Shown here: positions 19,731 to 27,900 of the stretch, piece after piece | How the letters are laid out: each line of letters starts with the position of its first letter | Position numbering within the stretch: the stretch's first letter is position 1 | Assembly (NCBI GenBank): GCA_016208015.1 | Contig: JACQYW010000014.1 | Location: 108,265-172,264, forward strand | Source of the DNA: Nitrosomonadales bacterium | Lineage (GTDB): Bacteria > Pseudomonadota > Gammaproteobacteria > Burkholderiales > Gallionellaceae | Length of the DNA stretch: 64,000 nucleotides | Direction: 5' to 3' | Position numbers and translations under genes: made by a program | Notes under the pieces: generated by a model | The model's database searches: none | What the model saw: only the letters and a program-made list of their open reading frames with translations | Told to the model about the DNA's origin: nothing

Positions 19731-19761
19731 CGTTGAAGCTCAGGGGCGCGCAGAGTCAGTC
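19725..19761 (-). repeat. Degenerate terminal attC half-site
   Basis: Read on the minus strand, the end resembles the right half of the array's attC sites (GCGCGCCCC, AGCTTCAAC, then GTTAGCG). The matching left half cannot be found in the 130 bases before it. It marks the distal end of the cassette array and overlaps the fliR stop codon. The region 19762-19890 shows no gene. Confidence 0.6.
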
Positions 19762-19890
19762 AAAAAAGTGGGCAGCCATATTGCTCGGCCCATCTGATTA
19801 CTGTGTGCGGTAGGCTGTGAACCACAAACATTTGTTGGTTCGGATATTGAACTGTGTTCGGATGGTCTAGCACGACAAGCAGGCCACATT

Positions 19891-20190
19891 TCAAGCGCTA
19901 CGCGAATGACGTGTCACGTATTTACGCAGCACAACATCCATTCGTGATTGCCAACCTTCACCGGTTGACTTGAAGTAGGCAACGACCTCTGGGCTATAAC
20001 GCACCGAGACAAGCAGCTTCTTGTTCTCAGACTTCGGACGACCACGCAAGACTCGGTTTGGCACCATGGCTTTCAATTGCTTTGGCGTAAGTGGCAGTGC
20101 GTCAGGATCACTTCTGGCTGCAGCAGTAATGGCCTTATCCTCTTCCGCAGTGGGCATGAGGATAGTTGGGCGCTTAGAGATTTTCGACAT
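19891..20190 (-). CDS. brnA: BrnA-type antitoxin
   Basis: 99 residues. N-terminal lysine-rich segment, GRPKSENKKLLVSVRYSPEV and DVVLRKYV are typical of the DUF4415/BrnA ribbon-helix-helix antitoxins. The start overlaps the end of the toxin gene by 17 bases, the normal BrnT-BrnA order. It is expected to bind BrnT and repress the operon. It is in the last cassette of the array. Confidence 0.85.
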   Translation of the reverse strand: MSKISKRPTILMPTAEEDKAITAAARSDPDALPLTPKQLKAMVPNRVLRGRPKSENKKLLVSVRYSPEVVAYFKSTGEGWQSRMDVVLRKYVTRHSRSA

Positions 20191-20440
20191 AGTATTTCAC
20201 CTCGCGACGATTGGCGCGGCGCAGGCTGATGACCCTTCGCACTTCGCCTCGGTTTACAAATGCCACGTAGTACAGAACTTCGGTTTGCGGTGCGAGAGCA
20301 ATCATTCTCGTCTCGCCGTATTCAAACCGTTCATCAACCCACACCAGCGCGGCTTCCCAGTCGAGGTCGTTTGCCATAGACAGAGACACACCGTGCTTCG
20401 TGTCTAACGAATTGTGGCGACGTGGCTCCTTGAATTTCAT
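20174..20440 (-). CDS. brnT: BrnT-type ribonuclease toxin
   Basis: 88 residues. KHGVSL near 15-20 and the C-terminal RRVISLRRANRREVKYY are hallmarks of the BrnT/DUF497 RNase toxins. Starts seven bases inside the cassette boundary and overlaps brnA. In integrons such toxin-antitoxin cassettes are thought to hinder loss of the array. Confidence 0.87.
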   Translation of the reverse strand: MKFKEPRRHNSLDTKHGVSLSMANDLDWEAALVWVDERFEYGETRMIALAPQTEVLYYVAFVNRGEVRRVISLRRANRREVKYYVENL

Positions 20441-20446
20441 GCAATG

Positions 20447-20524
20447 GCCTAACGTGAAGCTAAGGGGCGCGCCGAAGGCGCGTCCCAGCGACCAAAGGGA
20501 GCGAACTTGAGCGTTGGGTTAGGG
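20447..20524 (-). repeat. Integron attC site 1 (distal)
   Basis: 78 bp with core ends GCCTAAC and GTTAGGG (plus strand) and an internal imperfect palindrome around GGCGCGCCGAAGGCGCG. It separates the brnTA cassette from the next cassette, whose gene uses the TAA in the core as its stop. Confidence 0.93.
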
Positions 20525-21022
20525 CAGTTGCAGAGCTTCATACTTTAGTAAATCATTGAGTGGTGCATCCGCAAATGGCTGGGTTGATGCCTTCTTTCCA
20601 ACTTTCCATTCCTTGCCTTGCTGTTTAAACATGACTACACCAAATCCGTCTCGTGGAACGTTAGGTTTACCGTTCGTCTCGCTACGAACCTCGTGAGTGA
20701 TGATTAGTCTTGCGCGATTTTGGCTTTGCTCACAACGAATTTCCCTCGCTCCTTCCAAGCGAGGCGAAAAGGCATACATCATACGGCCAATCTTGGTTTT
20801 ATCATTTCCAGATTTTTCAGCTTGAGTAACTTCAGTAGCGTCTTCAATTGTACTAAAACGCTTAACAGCAGATATATCCTCGGTTTTCGCAGCTTGAAGA
20901 TACGCGGTATAAAGTGAGATAAGTTTCTCACGCAGTTCGGTATCGCACGCGATCGGTGCAGCTATGACATCAGCGCCCATGCAGGAACAACATAGTAGTA
21001 AGACTGCAAACAAATTACGCAT
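20519..21022 (-). CDS. Exported protein of unknown function (cassette gene)
   Basis: 167 residues. Hydrophobic N-terminus (MRNLFAVLLLCCSCMGADVI) looks like a signal or lipoprotein peptide, followed by a helical region and a basic C-terminal part. No family recognised. The stop codon is provided by the attC core at 20518-20524. Expected to be periplasmic or envelope-associated. Base composition is lower in GC than the flanking flagellar genes. Confidence 0.75.
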   Translation of the reverse strand: MRNLFAVLLLCCSCMGADVIAAPIACDTELREKLISLYTAYLQAAKTEDISAVKRFSTIEDATEVTQAEKSGNDKTKIGRMMYAFSPRLEGAREIRCEQSQNRARLIITHEVRSETNGKPNVPRDGFGVVMFKQQGKEWKVGKKASTQPFADAPLNDLLKYEALQLP

Positions 21023-21051
21023 AAAAGTTCCTATAGAAAGTAAATGATTGG

Positions 21052-21129
21052 CCCTAACGTGCAGCTAAGGGGCGCGCCGAAGGCGCGTCCCAGCGACCGG
21101 AGGGAGCGAACTTGAGCGTAGGGTTAGAG
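21052..21129 (-). repeat. Integron attC site 2
   Basis: 78 bp with ends CCCTAAC and GTTAGAG. Nearly identical to the other attC sites over its whole length, differing mainly at the outer core bases and at GTGCAGC versus GTATAGC. Confidence 0.93.
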
Positions 21130-21438
21130 CGCATTTCGGAGCATGCCCTCGAATGCGGCCCACGAAGGCGCAACAGGTAATGCAACCGCTGGCTCCATGC
21201 CGATAAACGGCAAGCACACGATTGCACCAGACGGCGAAAAAGCAAACATTTCACCACCGCCGCTTGTAGCAAACCCAAAGAAGCCCGGAGCATACAGCGG
21301 CACTTGATACTCGGCGTTGTACTTCGACAGTTCTTCTTGTGGCCAGAACTCGCAACAATAGGGATTGTCATCGAGTTCACAAACTAGCGGCTTGCGAGCA
21401 GCGTAATAGGCGAAAAGTTCTTTAGACGGCATATCCAT
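21124..21438 (-). CDS. SMI1/KNR4 (SUKH)-like protein (cassette gene)
   Basis: 104 residues. YAPGFFGFATSGGGEMFAFS followed by a hydrophobic strand (AIVCLPFIGM) and a terminal helix (SWAAFEGML) matches the SUKH fold, whose bacterial members are often immunity proteins against nuclease or other toxins. It is short for the family, so assignment is moderate. The stop codon lies in the attC core. Confidence 0.65.
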   Translation of the reverse strand: MDMPSKELFAYYAARKPLVCELDDNPYCCEFWPQEELSKYNAEYQVPLYAPGFFGFATSGGGEMFAFSPSGAIVCLPFIGMEPAVALPVAPSWAAFEGMLRNAL

Positions 21439-21445
21439 TCTTGCG

Positions 21446-21523
21446 CTCTAACGTATAGCTAAGGGGCGCGCCGAAGGCGCGTCCCAGCGACCAGAGGGAG
21501 CGAACTTGAGCGTAGGGTTAGGT
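21446..21523 (-). repeat. Integron attC site 3
   Basis: 78 bp with ends CTCTAAC and GTTAGGT and the same internal palindrome as the other sites. Confidence 0.93.
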
Positions 21524-21886
21524 TGCATTCAAACCCTCCAAGATTTCCCCAACTGCTCCATCTGGCACCAGACGATCAACAAAGCACAGGTCAGTGGTTC
21601 GGCTTTGGTGATCCCAGGTGCCAACCACAAATCGTAGGCCCACTTCCCGACTCAGCTGAGCGAGGAAAAGAAGCAAGCTATCTATGTCTTCTCTCCGAAG
21701 TGCCTCCGCTTGGACGCGTAGGCCGAGGTTCCAATCAAACCGGCCTTCGAAAACCGGTGATTTTCGATTCGTCAGAAGAATGCCGTCGATACCCCACGAA
21801 CTAGCAAACGCCGTAAATGCCTCCAGCAGCTTATCCTCTAGGGCTTCGAGATCAGAGCTGTCAGCGTATGTATATAGCCGAATCAT
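21518..21886 (-). CDS. Hypothetical cassette protein
   Basis: 122 residues, soluble and acidic, no signal peptide. Begins MIRLYTYADSSDLEALEDKL and ends in a hydrophobic beta/alpha pattern (FVVGTWDHQSRTTDLCFVD). No family recognised. Stop codon supplied by the attC core; starts close to the next attC, so it fills its cassette, as typical integron genes do. Confidence 0.72.
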   Translation of the reverse strand: MIRLYTYADSSDLEALEDKLLEAFTAFASSWGIDGILLTNRKSPVFEGRFDWNLGLRVQAEALRREDIDSLLLFLAQLSREVGLRFVVGTWDHQSRTTDLCFVDRLVPDGAVGEILEGLNAT

Positions 21887-21893
21887 GCGTGCG

Positions 21894-21971
21894 ACCTAAC
21901 GTGCAGCTAAGGGGCGCGCCGAAGGCGCGTCCCAGCGACCAAAGGGAGCGAACTTGAGCGTAGGGTTAGGC
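21894..21971 (-). repeat. Integron attC site 4
   Basis: 78 bp with ends ACCTAAC and GTTAGGC (a perfect GTTRRRY core). Confidence 0.93.
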
Positions 21972-22247
21972 ATCACCGCGCTCTCGCTTGCCAGCGTACT
22001 TGCCGAGCCCCGCCGCTCGGTAGTAAATGTCTTCCGCGACTGCGGCTCGCTTGCGGTAGCGATAGATGGCAAGCACGTAAGCACTGACGCCGACTGCAGC
22101 AGTTAGCAGCCAAGACTCCCACTTGAGGTAGGTGGCCAATGCCGCGAAGACAGCGATAGCCCACCCAAGCTCTTCGGCAACACCAAGCTCTGCGTCTGCC
22201 ACTTGGGAAAGGCGCTCAAATTTCTCTGTAGCTGGCACGTCGATCAT
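21966..22247 (-). CDS. Small membrane protein (cassette gene)
   Basis: 93 residues. Two hydrophobic stretches at about 26-42 (GWAIAVFAALATYL) and 45-62 (SWLLTAAVGVSAYVLAIY), then a basic cytoplasmic-type tail. No family recognised. Its stop codon is within the attC core. Confidence 0.7.
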   Translation of the reverse strand: MIDVPATEKFERLSQVADAELGVAEELGWAIAVFAALATYLKWESWLLTAAVGVSAYVLAIYRYRKRAAVAEDIYYRAAGLGKYAGKRERGDA

Positions 22248-22253
22248 CGCGAG

Positions 22254-22331
22254 GCCTAACGTGCAGCTAAGGGGCGCGCCGAAGGCGCGTCCCAGCGACC
22301 GGAGGGAGCGAACTTGAGCGTAGGGTTAGGG
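22254..22331 (-). repeat. Integron attC site 5
   Basis: 78 bp with ends GCCTAAC and GTTAGGG; near-identical to the other sites. Confidence 0.93.
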
Positions 22332-22354
22332 CTGAACATCACTAACAACCCAGA

Positions 22355-22483
22355 TCAGCTGCGCCACAAAATGGCAATTAATATTGCTACACCTACGCCT
22401 ATTATCCAATTCAATTTTTCTTCAATCTTATTTAAGGTTCGGCACGTTTCAATGCTTACTTCTCTTTCAGTTGGTTCGTACAT
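22355..22483 (-). CDS. 42-residue single-pass membrane protein (cassette gene)
   Basis: Reads MYEPTEREVSIETCRTLNKI, then a hydrophobic segment (WIIGVGVAILIAILW) and stops after RS. GGAG lies eight bases before the ATG. It is the only plausible gene of this cassette, sized to fit it, and is AT-richer than its surroundings. Tail-anchored topology is predicted. Function unknown. Confidence 0.6.
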   Translation of the reverse strand: MYEPTEREVSIETCRTLNKIEEKLNWIIGVGVAILIAILWRS

Positions 22484-22529
22484 TAGTTTCTCCAAAAAAT
22501 AATGACATTCATCCAATTCAGAACACAAG

Positions 22530-22607
22530 CCCTAACGTGCAGCTAAGGGGCGCGCCGAAGGCGCGTCCCAGCGACCGGAGGGAGCGAACTTGAGCGTAGG
22601 GTTAGAG
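22530..22607 (-). repeat. Integron attC site 6
   Basis: 78 bp with ends CCCTAAC and GTTAGAG. Confidence 0.93.
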
Positions 22608-22629
22608 CGCGCTTGCAAAGTTTTCATGA

Positions 22630-22953
22630 TCATTGCCATTGGTGGATAAGCCACGGAATAGCGCCAGTGAATAAGTAGCCGAGAAAGAGAACTGACGAAA
22701 GTACCAAGGAGTAGAGAAAAACTTTCCGGAGCCACAGCACTGAGAAAAACTTTACACGGGACGCAACCAGAACCGCAACACAAGAGACTGCAAAAGCGAA
22801 CATGAACTCCCAAATAGGCCATTCGGCGGACTCCTTCGGCGCAGATGGCGCTAGAGCAGAGGATGCCAGATGGTAAAGCCCAGACGCCAGCAGATACCAC
22901 GCGACGCAGAGAAGGGGTAGAGCTATGCCTATGTGAAGGTACTGTCGCATCAA
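22630..22953 (-). CDS. Three-helix membrane protein (cassette gene)
   Basis: 107 residues with hydrophobic segments at about 8-30, 46-64 and 76-98. An alternative longer frame over the same DNA continues through the attC and is discarded. No family recognised. Starts four bases before the next attC. Confidence 0.68.
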   Translation of the reverse strand: MMRQYLHIGIALPLLCVAWYLLASGLYHLASSALAPSAPKESAEWPIWEFMFAFAVSCVAVLVASRVKFFSVLWLRKVFLYSLVLSSVLFLGYLFTGAIPWLIHQWQ

Positions 22954-22956
22954 GCG

Positions 22957-23034
22957 CTCTAACGTATAGCTAAGGGGCGCGCCGAAGGCGCGTCCCAGCG
23001 ACCGGAGGGAGCGAACTTGAGCGTAGGGTTAGAC
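22957..23034 (-). repeat. Integron attC site 7
   Basis: 78 bp with ends CTCTAAC and GTTAGAC. The last of seven equal-length, nearly identical sites. Confidence 0.93.
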
Positions 23035-23041
23035 GTCTTTG

Positions 23042-23230
23042 TCATTTGATGTTTTTATTTTTCATTTTGGTAAAAAGCACACCAGCAAAAACAAGCAATG
23101 CACCCACGGCTGAACACAACACACCATACCAAATTTCAGGAGCTGTGACAGCTGGCCCTCTAAGCCAAAACATCCCGCCAAAAAATACTAGCACTCCGAG
23201 GATGCCGATTATTTCGCTGAATCTCTGCAT
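23042..23230 (-). CDS. Two-helix small membrane protein (cassette gene)
   Basis: 62 residues. Helices at about 7-24 (IIGILGVLVFFGGMFWL) and 34-53 (YGVLCSAVGALLVFAGVLF), then a lysine/asparagine tail. No family recognised. It is the first cassette with a conventional left-reading gene on the intI side. Confidence 0.65.
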   Translation of the reverse strand: MQRFSEIIGILGVLVFFGGMFWLRGPAVTAPEIWYGVLCSAVGALLVFAGVLFTKMKNKNIK

Positions 23231-23243
23231 AGTAAACTCGGAC

Positions 23244-23357
23244 GTCTAACGTGGGAGTTAAGGGGCGCAACGATGCTTGAAGTGAAAGGACTGGTGACGA
23301 TATTTTGCGTCCCCTTGAACGTAGAGTTCGTGGCGGCACTTAACTCCCACGTTCGAG
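23244..23357 (-). repeat. Atypical attC-like hairpin site next to intI
   Basis: 114 bp bounded by GTCTAAC and GTTCGAG. A perfect 15-bp inverted repeat (AACGTGGGAGTTAAG at 23248-23262 against 23339-23353) is followed inside by a second pairing (AAGGGGCGCAA with TTGCGTCCCCTT) that leaves one unpaired base, as attC hairpins do. Longer and different in sequence from the seven 78-bp sites. It could be the attC of the newest cassette or part of attI. Confidence 0.65.
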
Positions 23358-23373
23358 ACTGACGAGGAGACTG

Positions 23374-23547
23374 ATGATGGCATGTCCAGCATGTGGATGC
23401 AGAGAAACATATCAATTCGACGATGAGGATTTTGGCATCGGCGTAGATGAAATGTATCGCTGCGCAGCATGCGGGGCAATCTTCCAATTGGAAGATGAAA
23501 TGCCAGAAGAAGATGATTTCTCCGAGTCAGTCACGAACGTAAAGTAG
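23374..23547 (+). CDS. 57-residue zinc-ribbon protein
   Basis: Reads [15 protein letters not shown]..., with CPAC at 4-7 and CAAC at 30-33 forming two CxxC knuckles, then a very acidic tail ([13 protein letters not shown]). GAGGAG lies upstream of the ATG at good spacing. It faces the opposite way to all other cassette genes. Likely a small metal-binding protein; function unknown. Confidence 0.68.
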   Translation: MMACPACGCRETYQFDDEDFGIGVDEMYRCAACGAIFQLEDEMPEEDDFSESVTNVK

Positions 23548-23636
23548 ACACCCTAAAAAATGCCGGGAAAGGCACCTTCGAGGTGTACAATCTGGCATCC
23601 ATTCTGCAATGCCTTGTTTTTGTTGAAGGAGAAATT

Positions 23637-24632
23637 ATGGTAACCCCTAATATTTCCGATAAAAGCACCACTGCGCAACCTCCCAAATTATTGGATCAAG
23701 TCCACGATAAGTTGCGGGTGAAGCACTACAGTATTCGTACCGAGCAGGCCTATTCGGGCTGGATTAAACGCTATATCTACTTTCACGGCAAGCGCCACCC
23801 CAAAGACATGGGCGCGGCAGAGATCGAGGCTTTTCTTACAAATCTGGCTGTCGAAGGCAACGTTTCCGCGTCTACACAAAATCTGGCCAAGAGTGCTTTG
23901 CTGTTCCTCTACCGTGAGGTGTTGGAAATCGAATTGCCCTGGCTGGATAACGTGACGCAGGCCAAAGTGCCCAAACGCTTGCCGGTCGTGCTGACAGTAA
24001 GCGAGGTGCAAAACGTGTTGTCGCGTTTGAATGGAACGCACTTGCTGATCGCCTCGTTGCTGTATGGGGGTGGGATGCGCTTGATGGAGGCGGTGCGCTT
24101 GCGTGTCAAGGATGTGGATTTTGAGCGGCGCGAGATTCTGGTGCGTGAAGGCAAGGGTTTCAAGGACAGGGTGACGATGTTGCCGGAGGCGGTCATCGAT
24201 TCGCTCAAGGCGCACATGGCAAAAGTCAAGGCACTGCATGCGGAAGATTTGGCGCGGGGGTATGGCGAAGTGTATATGCCGTTTGCCCTGGACAAAAAAT
24301 ATCCCTCTGCCGGAAGAGACTGGAGCTGGCAATATATTTTCCCGTCAAAGAATTTATCGGTCGATCCCCGCTCCGATAAAACTCGCCGTCATCACGTGGA
24401 TGAAAAGGGAGTGCAGCGTGCGGTAAAGCAGGCCGTGCGCGATGCGGAGCTCACCAAACCTGCCACGCCGCACACGCTGCGCCATTCCTTTGCCACGCAT
24501 CTGCTGCAATCCGGTTACGACATCCGCACCGTGCAGGAGCTGCTCGGCCATTCCGATGTTTCCACCACCATGATCTACACCCATGTGTTGAACAAGGGCG
24601 GCAGGGGTGTGGTGAGTCCGCTGGACAGGTGA
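23637..24632 (+). CDS. intI: Integron integrase IntI (tyrosine recombinase)
   Basis: 331 residues. N-terminal SAM-like DNA-binding domain ([19 protein letters not shown]), then the catalytic domain with Arg in GGGMRLMEA, His and Arg in [13 protein letters not shown], His in [10 protein letters not shown] and the nucleophile Tyr in MIYTHV. The insert [20 protein letters not shown] is the patch that separates IntI from other tyrosine recombinases. Start at 23637 is supported by AAGGAG; an upstream GTG at 23583 is ignored. It is divergent from the cassettes, the canonical integron layout, and appears intact. Confidence 0.96.
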   Translation: MVTPNISDKSTTAQPPKLLDQVHDKLRVKHYSIRTEQAYSGWIKRYIYFHGKRHPKDMGAAEIEAFLTNLAVEGNVSASTQNLAKSALLFLYREVLEIELPWLDNVTQAKVPKRLPVVLTVSEVQNVLSRLNGTHLLIASLLYGGGMRLMEAVRLRVKDVDFERREILVREGKGFKDRVTMLPEAVIDSLKAHMAKVKALHAEDLARGYGEVYMPFALDKKYPSAGRDWSWQYIFPSKNLSVDPRSDKTRRHHVDEKGVQRAVKQAVRDAELTKPATPHTLRHSFATHLLQSGYDIRTVQELLGHSDVSTTMIYTHVLNKGGRGVVSPLDR

Positions 24633-24663
24633 GCCGGAGGCGGGTGTTCGGCGATCCACCAAA

Positions 24664-24703
24664 CAATACGGCGCGCAATCTCTTGCGCGCCGTATTGCTT
24701 TTT
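24664..24703 (+). terminator. Rho-independent terminator after intI
   Basis: Perfect 15-bp stem (CAATACGGCGCGCAA paired with TTGCGCGCCGTATTG), 4-base loop, followed by CTTTTT. The sequence TCTCTTGCGCGCCG is shared with the flgL terminator region near 28373-28386, so it probably came with the duplicated flgL tail. Confidence 0.85.
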
Positions 24704-24714
24704 GACGAGTGTCG

Positions 24715-24792
24715 TTAGAAGTAGTCGAACAGCGACAGTTGCGAGACTTGTGCGAAAGACTGCTGGGCCGCCTGCAGGGTCATCTGTTCCAG
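24715..24792 (-). pseudogene. Duplicated 3' fragment of flgL
   Basis: Encodes LEQMTLQAAQQSFAQVSQLS then LFDYF and a stop: 23 of 25 residues match the C-terminus of flgL at 28408-28482. No start region of flgL is present. It marks a duplicated block that flanks the GGDEF-EAL gene. Confidence 0.85.
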
Positions 24793-24828
24793 AATCAATG
24801 GGGCAGACTGAACTGGCCCCATTGATTC
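24792..24828. repeat. 13-bp inverted repeat
   Basis: GAATCAATGGGGC at 24792-24804 pairs perfectly with 24816-24828 across an 11-base loop. There is no T-run, so it is not an obvious terminator. It starts exactly where the flgL homology ends. Confidence 0.6.
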
Positions 24829-24850
24829 GGTACCGGATCGGAAAACTTTA
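24824..24850 (-). promoter_or_regulatory. Degenerate sigma-28-like promoter upstream of the flgL fragment
   Basis: On the minus strand TAAAGTTT is followed by 11 bases and ACCGAATC, a weak match to GCCGATAA. Possibly the remnant promoter of a deleted late flagellar gene. Confidence 0.35.
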
Positions 24851-24912
24851 GATGAAATACAAATCCGGAATGAATTCGCCACCGGTGCTTGCCGCTTCGA
24901 CAATCGCAACGA

Positions 24913-27900
24913 CTAGGAAGCGCGCAGATTCGCCAGTTTAATATCCAGTTGGTCGACAGGAACCGGTCTTGCATAGAGATAGCCCTGATACGCCAGACAA
25001 CCGCGCAGTTCAAGGAACTCGCGCTGCTCCGGCGTTTCCACCCCCTCGGCGATCACTTCCAGACCCAGGCTGTGCGCCATGGAGATGATGGTCTGCACGA
25101 TGGCTGCGTCATGCCGGTCGGTCGTGATGTCACGCACAAATGCCTGGTCGATCTTGAGCTGATCGATAGGCAGTCGGCTGAGGTAAGACAAGGATGAGTA
25201 GCCTGTTCCAAAATCGTCCACGGAGAACCTGACACCCAGCATTTTCAGTTCACGCATCTTGCCTATGCTTTCCTCGACATTGTCCAGCACCAGACTTTCC
25301 GTCAGCTCCAGTTTCAACGCCTCCGGCTTGACCCCGCTCTTTTTCAAAGCGCCGAGAACTTTACCCACAAAACCGGCATCGCGAAACTGGCGTGCGCTCA
25401 CGTTGACCGCGATGGTGAGATGGTTCAATTTCGAATCAGCCTGCCAGAGTGCAAGCTGCGCACAGGCTGTTTCCAGCACCCAATCGCCGACCGGCAGGAT
25501 CAGGCCGGTTTCCTCCGCCACCGGGATGAATTGCGCCGGTGAGATCATGCCGAGTGCCGGATGGAACCAGCGCAACAACGCTTCCGCGCCGACGGCATGT
25601 CCGGCACTATCCACTTGCAACTGGTAATAGAGCTTGAATTCGTCGTGCTGGAGCGCGACTCGCAGGGCGCTTTCCAGCAGGCTGCGTTTCTCCAATGCGG
25701 CCTGCATGGTCAGATCGAAGAAACAGATGTTGTTGCGCCCTTTCGCTTTCGCCTGATACATGGCTGCATCCACATGTGCCAACAAGAGTTCCTGTTCGTC
25801 CAGATGACCGCGGAAAATGACGATCCCCACACTGGGGCTGGAGTGGTGCTCGGTATCGCCGAGCTGATAGGGTCGGCACAACTCGTTGCGGATCTTTTCC
25901 GCGATCTGCTCGGCCTGGATGGCGGCCTCATCCTGATTGCTGCTCAACTCGTTCAGTACCACCATAAATTCGTCACCGCCCATGCGCGCAACGGTATCTT
26001 CTTCGCGCACGCATGCTTGCAAACGACGCGCCACTTCGATCAGCAGCTTGTCGCCCATGCCATGACCCAGGGTGTCGTTCAATTGCTTGAACTGGTCCAG
26101 ATCGAGCGACACCAGCGCTCCGTGCCGTCCGCTACGTGCGCCGGATGTCATCGACTGGCGGATGCGGTCCGATAACAGCCGGCGATTGGGCAGGTTGGTC
26201 AGCACATCGTAATTGGCCTGCGTCCAGATCAGTTCGTCCTTGCGCTTCTTTTCGGTGATGTCGGAGAACTGCCCGACATGGCGGAATATGCTGCCGTCTG
26301 CATGCCGGATGGCGCTGATGCTGAGCCATTTGGCGTGCAACTCGCCATCTTTGCGGTGATCCCATATCTCGCCCTGCCAATATCCATCGCGCACGATCGA
26401 CTGCCACATCTCCCGGTAGAACTGCGCGTCATGTTTGCCTGACCGGAACATGCGCGGATTCTTGCCCCGCACTTCATCCGGGGTATAGCCGGTCAATTCG
26501 GTAAAGGCGGGGTTGACCTCCACGATGAGGTTGTTCTCGTCGGTCACGACGATACCTTCGTGACTCTTCTGATAAACCGATTCAGCCAGCTTTACCGCTT
26601 CTTCATACTGCTTGCGTTTGGTGATGTCGCGCAGGATCACCGTGTAGATTTTCTTCCCGGCGACTTCGACCTTCGAGATGGTCGCCTCAAAGGGAAACTC
26701 CTCTCCACTGGCACGCAGACCGTAAGATTTTCCAAGCATATCCAGGCTGCGCGTGGTGATGCCTGTCCTGCCGAACTCCTCCACATACTGCCGGTGCGTT
26801 GCATGGAAACGTTGCGGGATGAGCTTTTCGAGCGGCTGGCCGATGATGTCGGCGGCACGGTAGCCGAATAAGTGCTCCGCGCCCTGGCTGAAAAGGATGA
26901 TGTTCTGGTTCTCATCCGTCGAAACGATGGCATCCATCGCGGACTCGACCAGGCCGCTCAGCCGGGCCTGATCTTCCTGCATCCTTTGTTCGGCCCGCTT
27001 GCGCTCGCTGATGTCTTCGACGATGGACCAAATGTAGCGCTGACCATCGGTACCGGTGATCAGCATGCCGTTCAATTCCAGAGGAACGCGCGAACCGTCC
27101 TTGCGCAGGTATTCTTTCTCATAGGGTCCGTAGCGACCGGTCTGTTCCAGGCAGTCCAGCTGATGGGCCTCCTGTTCGGCATACTCGTCCGGCGTCAACT
27201 CCCGGGAATCAAGTTGTTTCAACTCTTCCCCGGAGTAACCGCAGATCTGCCGGAATGCCTCATTGAATTCCACATAGTGCCCTTGCATGTCGGTCAGGGT
27301 GATACCGAGCGGGGAAAGCTCGAACAAGCCGCGCAACTTTTCATTGGATTCACGCAGCCGGTCTTCGGCGTGCTTTTGCGCGGTGATGTCTTCTCCGATC
27401 CCCAGAAAACAGGGTTCGCCATTCAGAGTGATTCTCTGTGCGGACATCCGCGCGATTCCTGTCTTGCCGGATTTGTGGCGATATTCAAGATCGAAATCCG
27501 CTACTGAACCCGACTCGCTGAACAGCGCCCGCAGCCTCGCGCGCTCTTCGGGATGGAACCACATGCCGAGCTCAAGGCTGGTGTGTCCGACCATCTCTTC
27601 CCGGGTATAGCCGAAGAGCCTGAGCGTGGCTTCGTTGACTTCGATCATGCACCCGTCGGCAAGGCGCGTGATGATGATGGGGATCGGGTTGGACTGCACG
27701 ATCGTCCTGAAACGGTGCTCACTGTCACGCAGTGCTTCCTCGGCGTGCTTGCGCTCGGAGATGTCCTGAAACACGACTGCCGCGCCGATCTGCCGGTCAT
27801 GACTGAACAGGGGGTAGGCGCTATATTCGACCGTGCAGCGGCTGCCATCCTTGCGCCACAGCAATTCATCGAGGCAGGCGCGCGGTTTGCCATCGACCAG

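Noticed and set aside
22532..22900. Open frames that read through the attC sites (for example 22532-22900 and 21054-21380)
   Set aside because: They share the translated attC sequence as a common C-terminus, which is a repeat artefact; other frames fit the cassettes better.
20447..23034. Regularly spaced near-identical repeats that could suggest a CRISPR array
   Set aside because: Repeat length is 78 bp, spacing varies from about 200 to 530 bases with genes between, and the ends follow the attC core pattern next to an intI.
23585..23590. TACAAT as a -10 box for intI
   Set aside because: No acceptable -35 at 16-18 bases upstream, and no LexA-type CTGT-N8-ACAG site was seen, so promoter and SOS control are not claimed.
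24715..24909. A 64-codon minus-strand frame as a new small gene
   Set aside because: Only its C-terminal part has homology, to flgL; the rest is intergenic, so it is treated as a flgL remnant.
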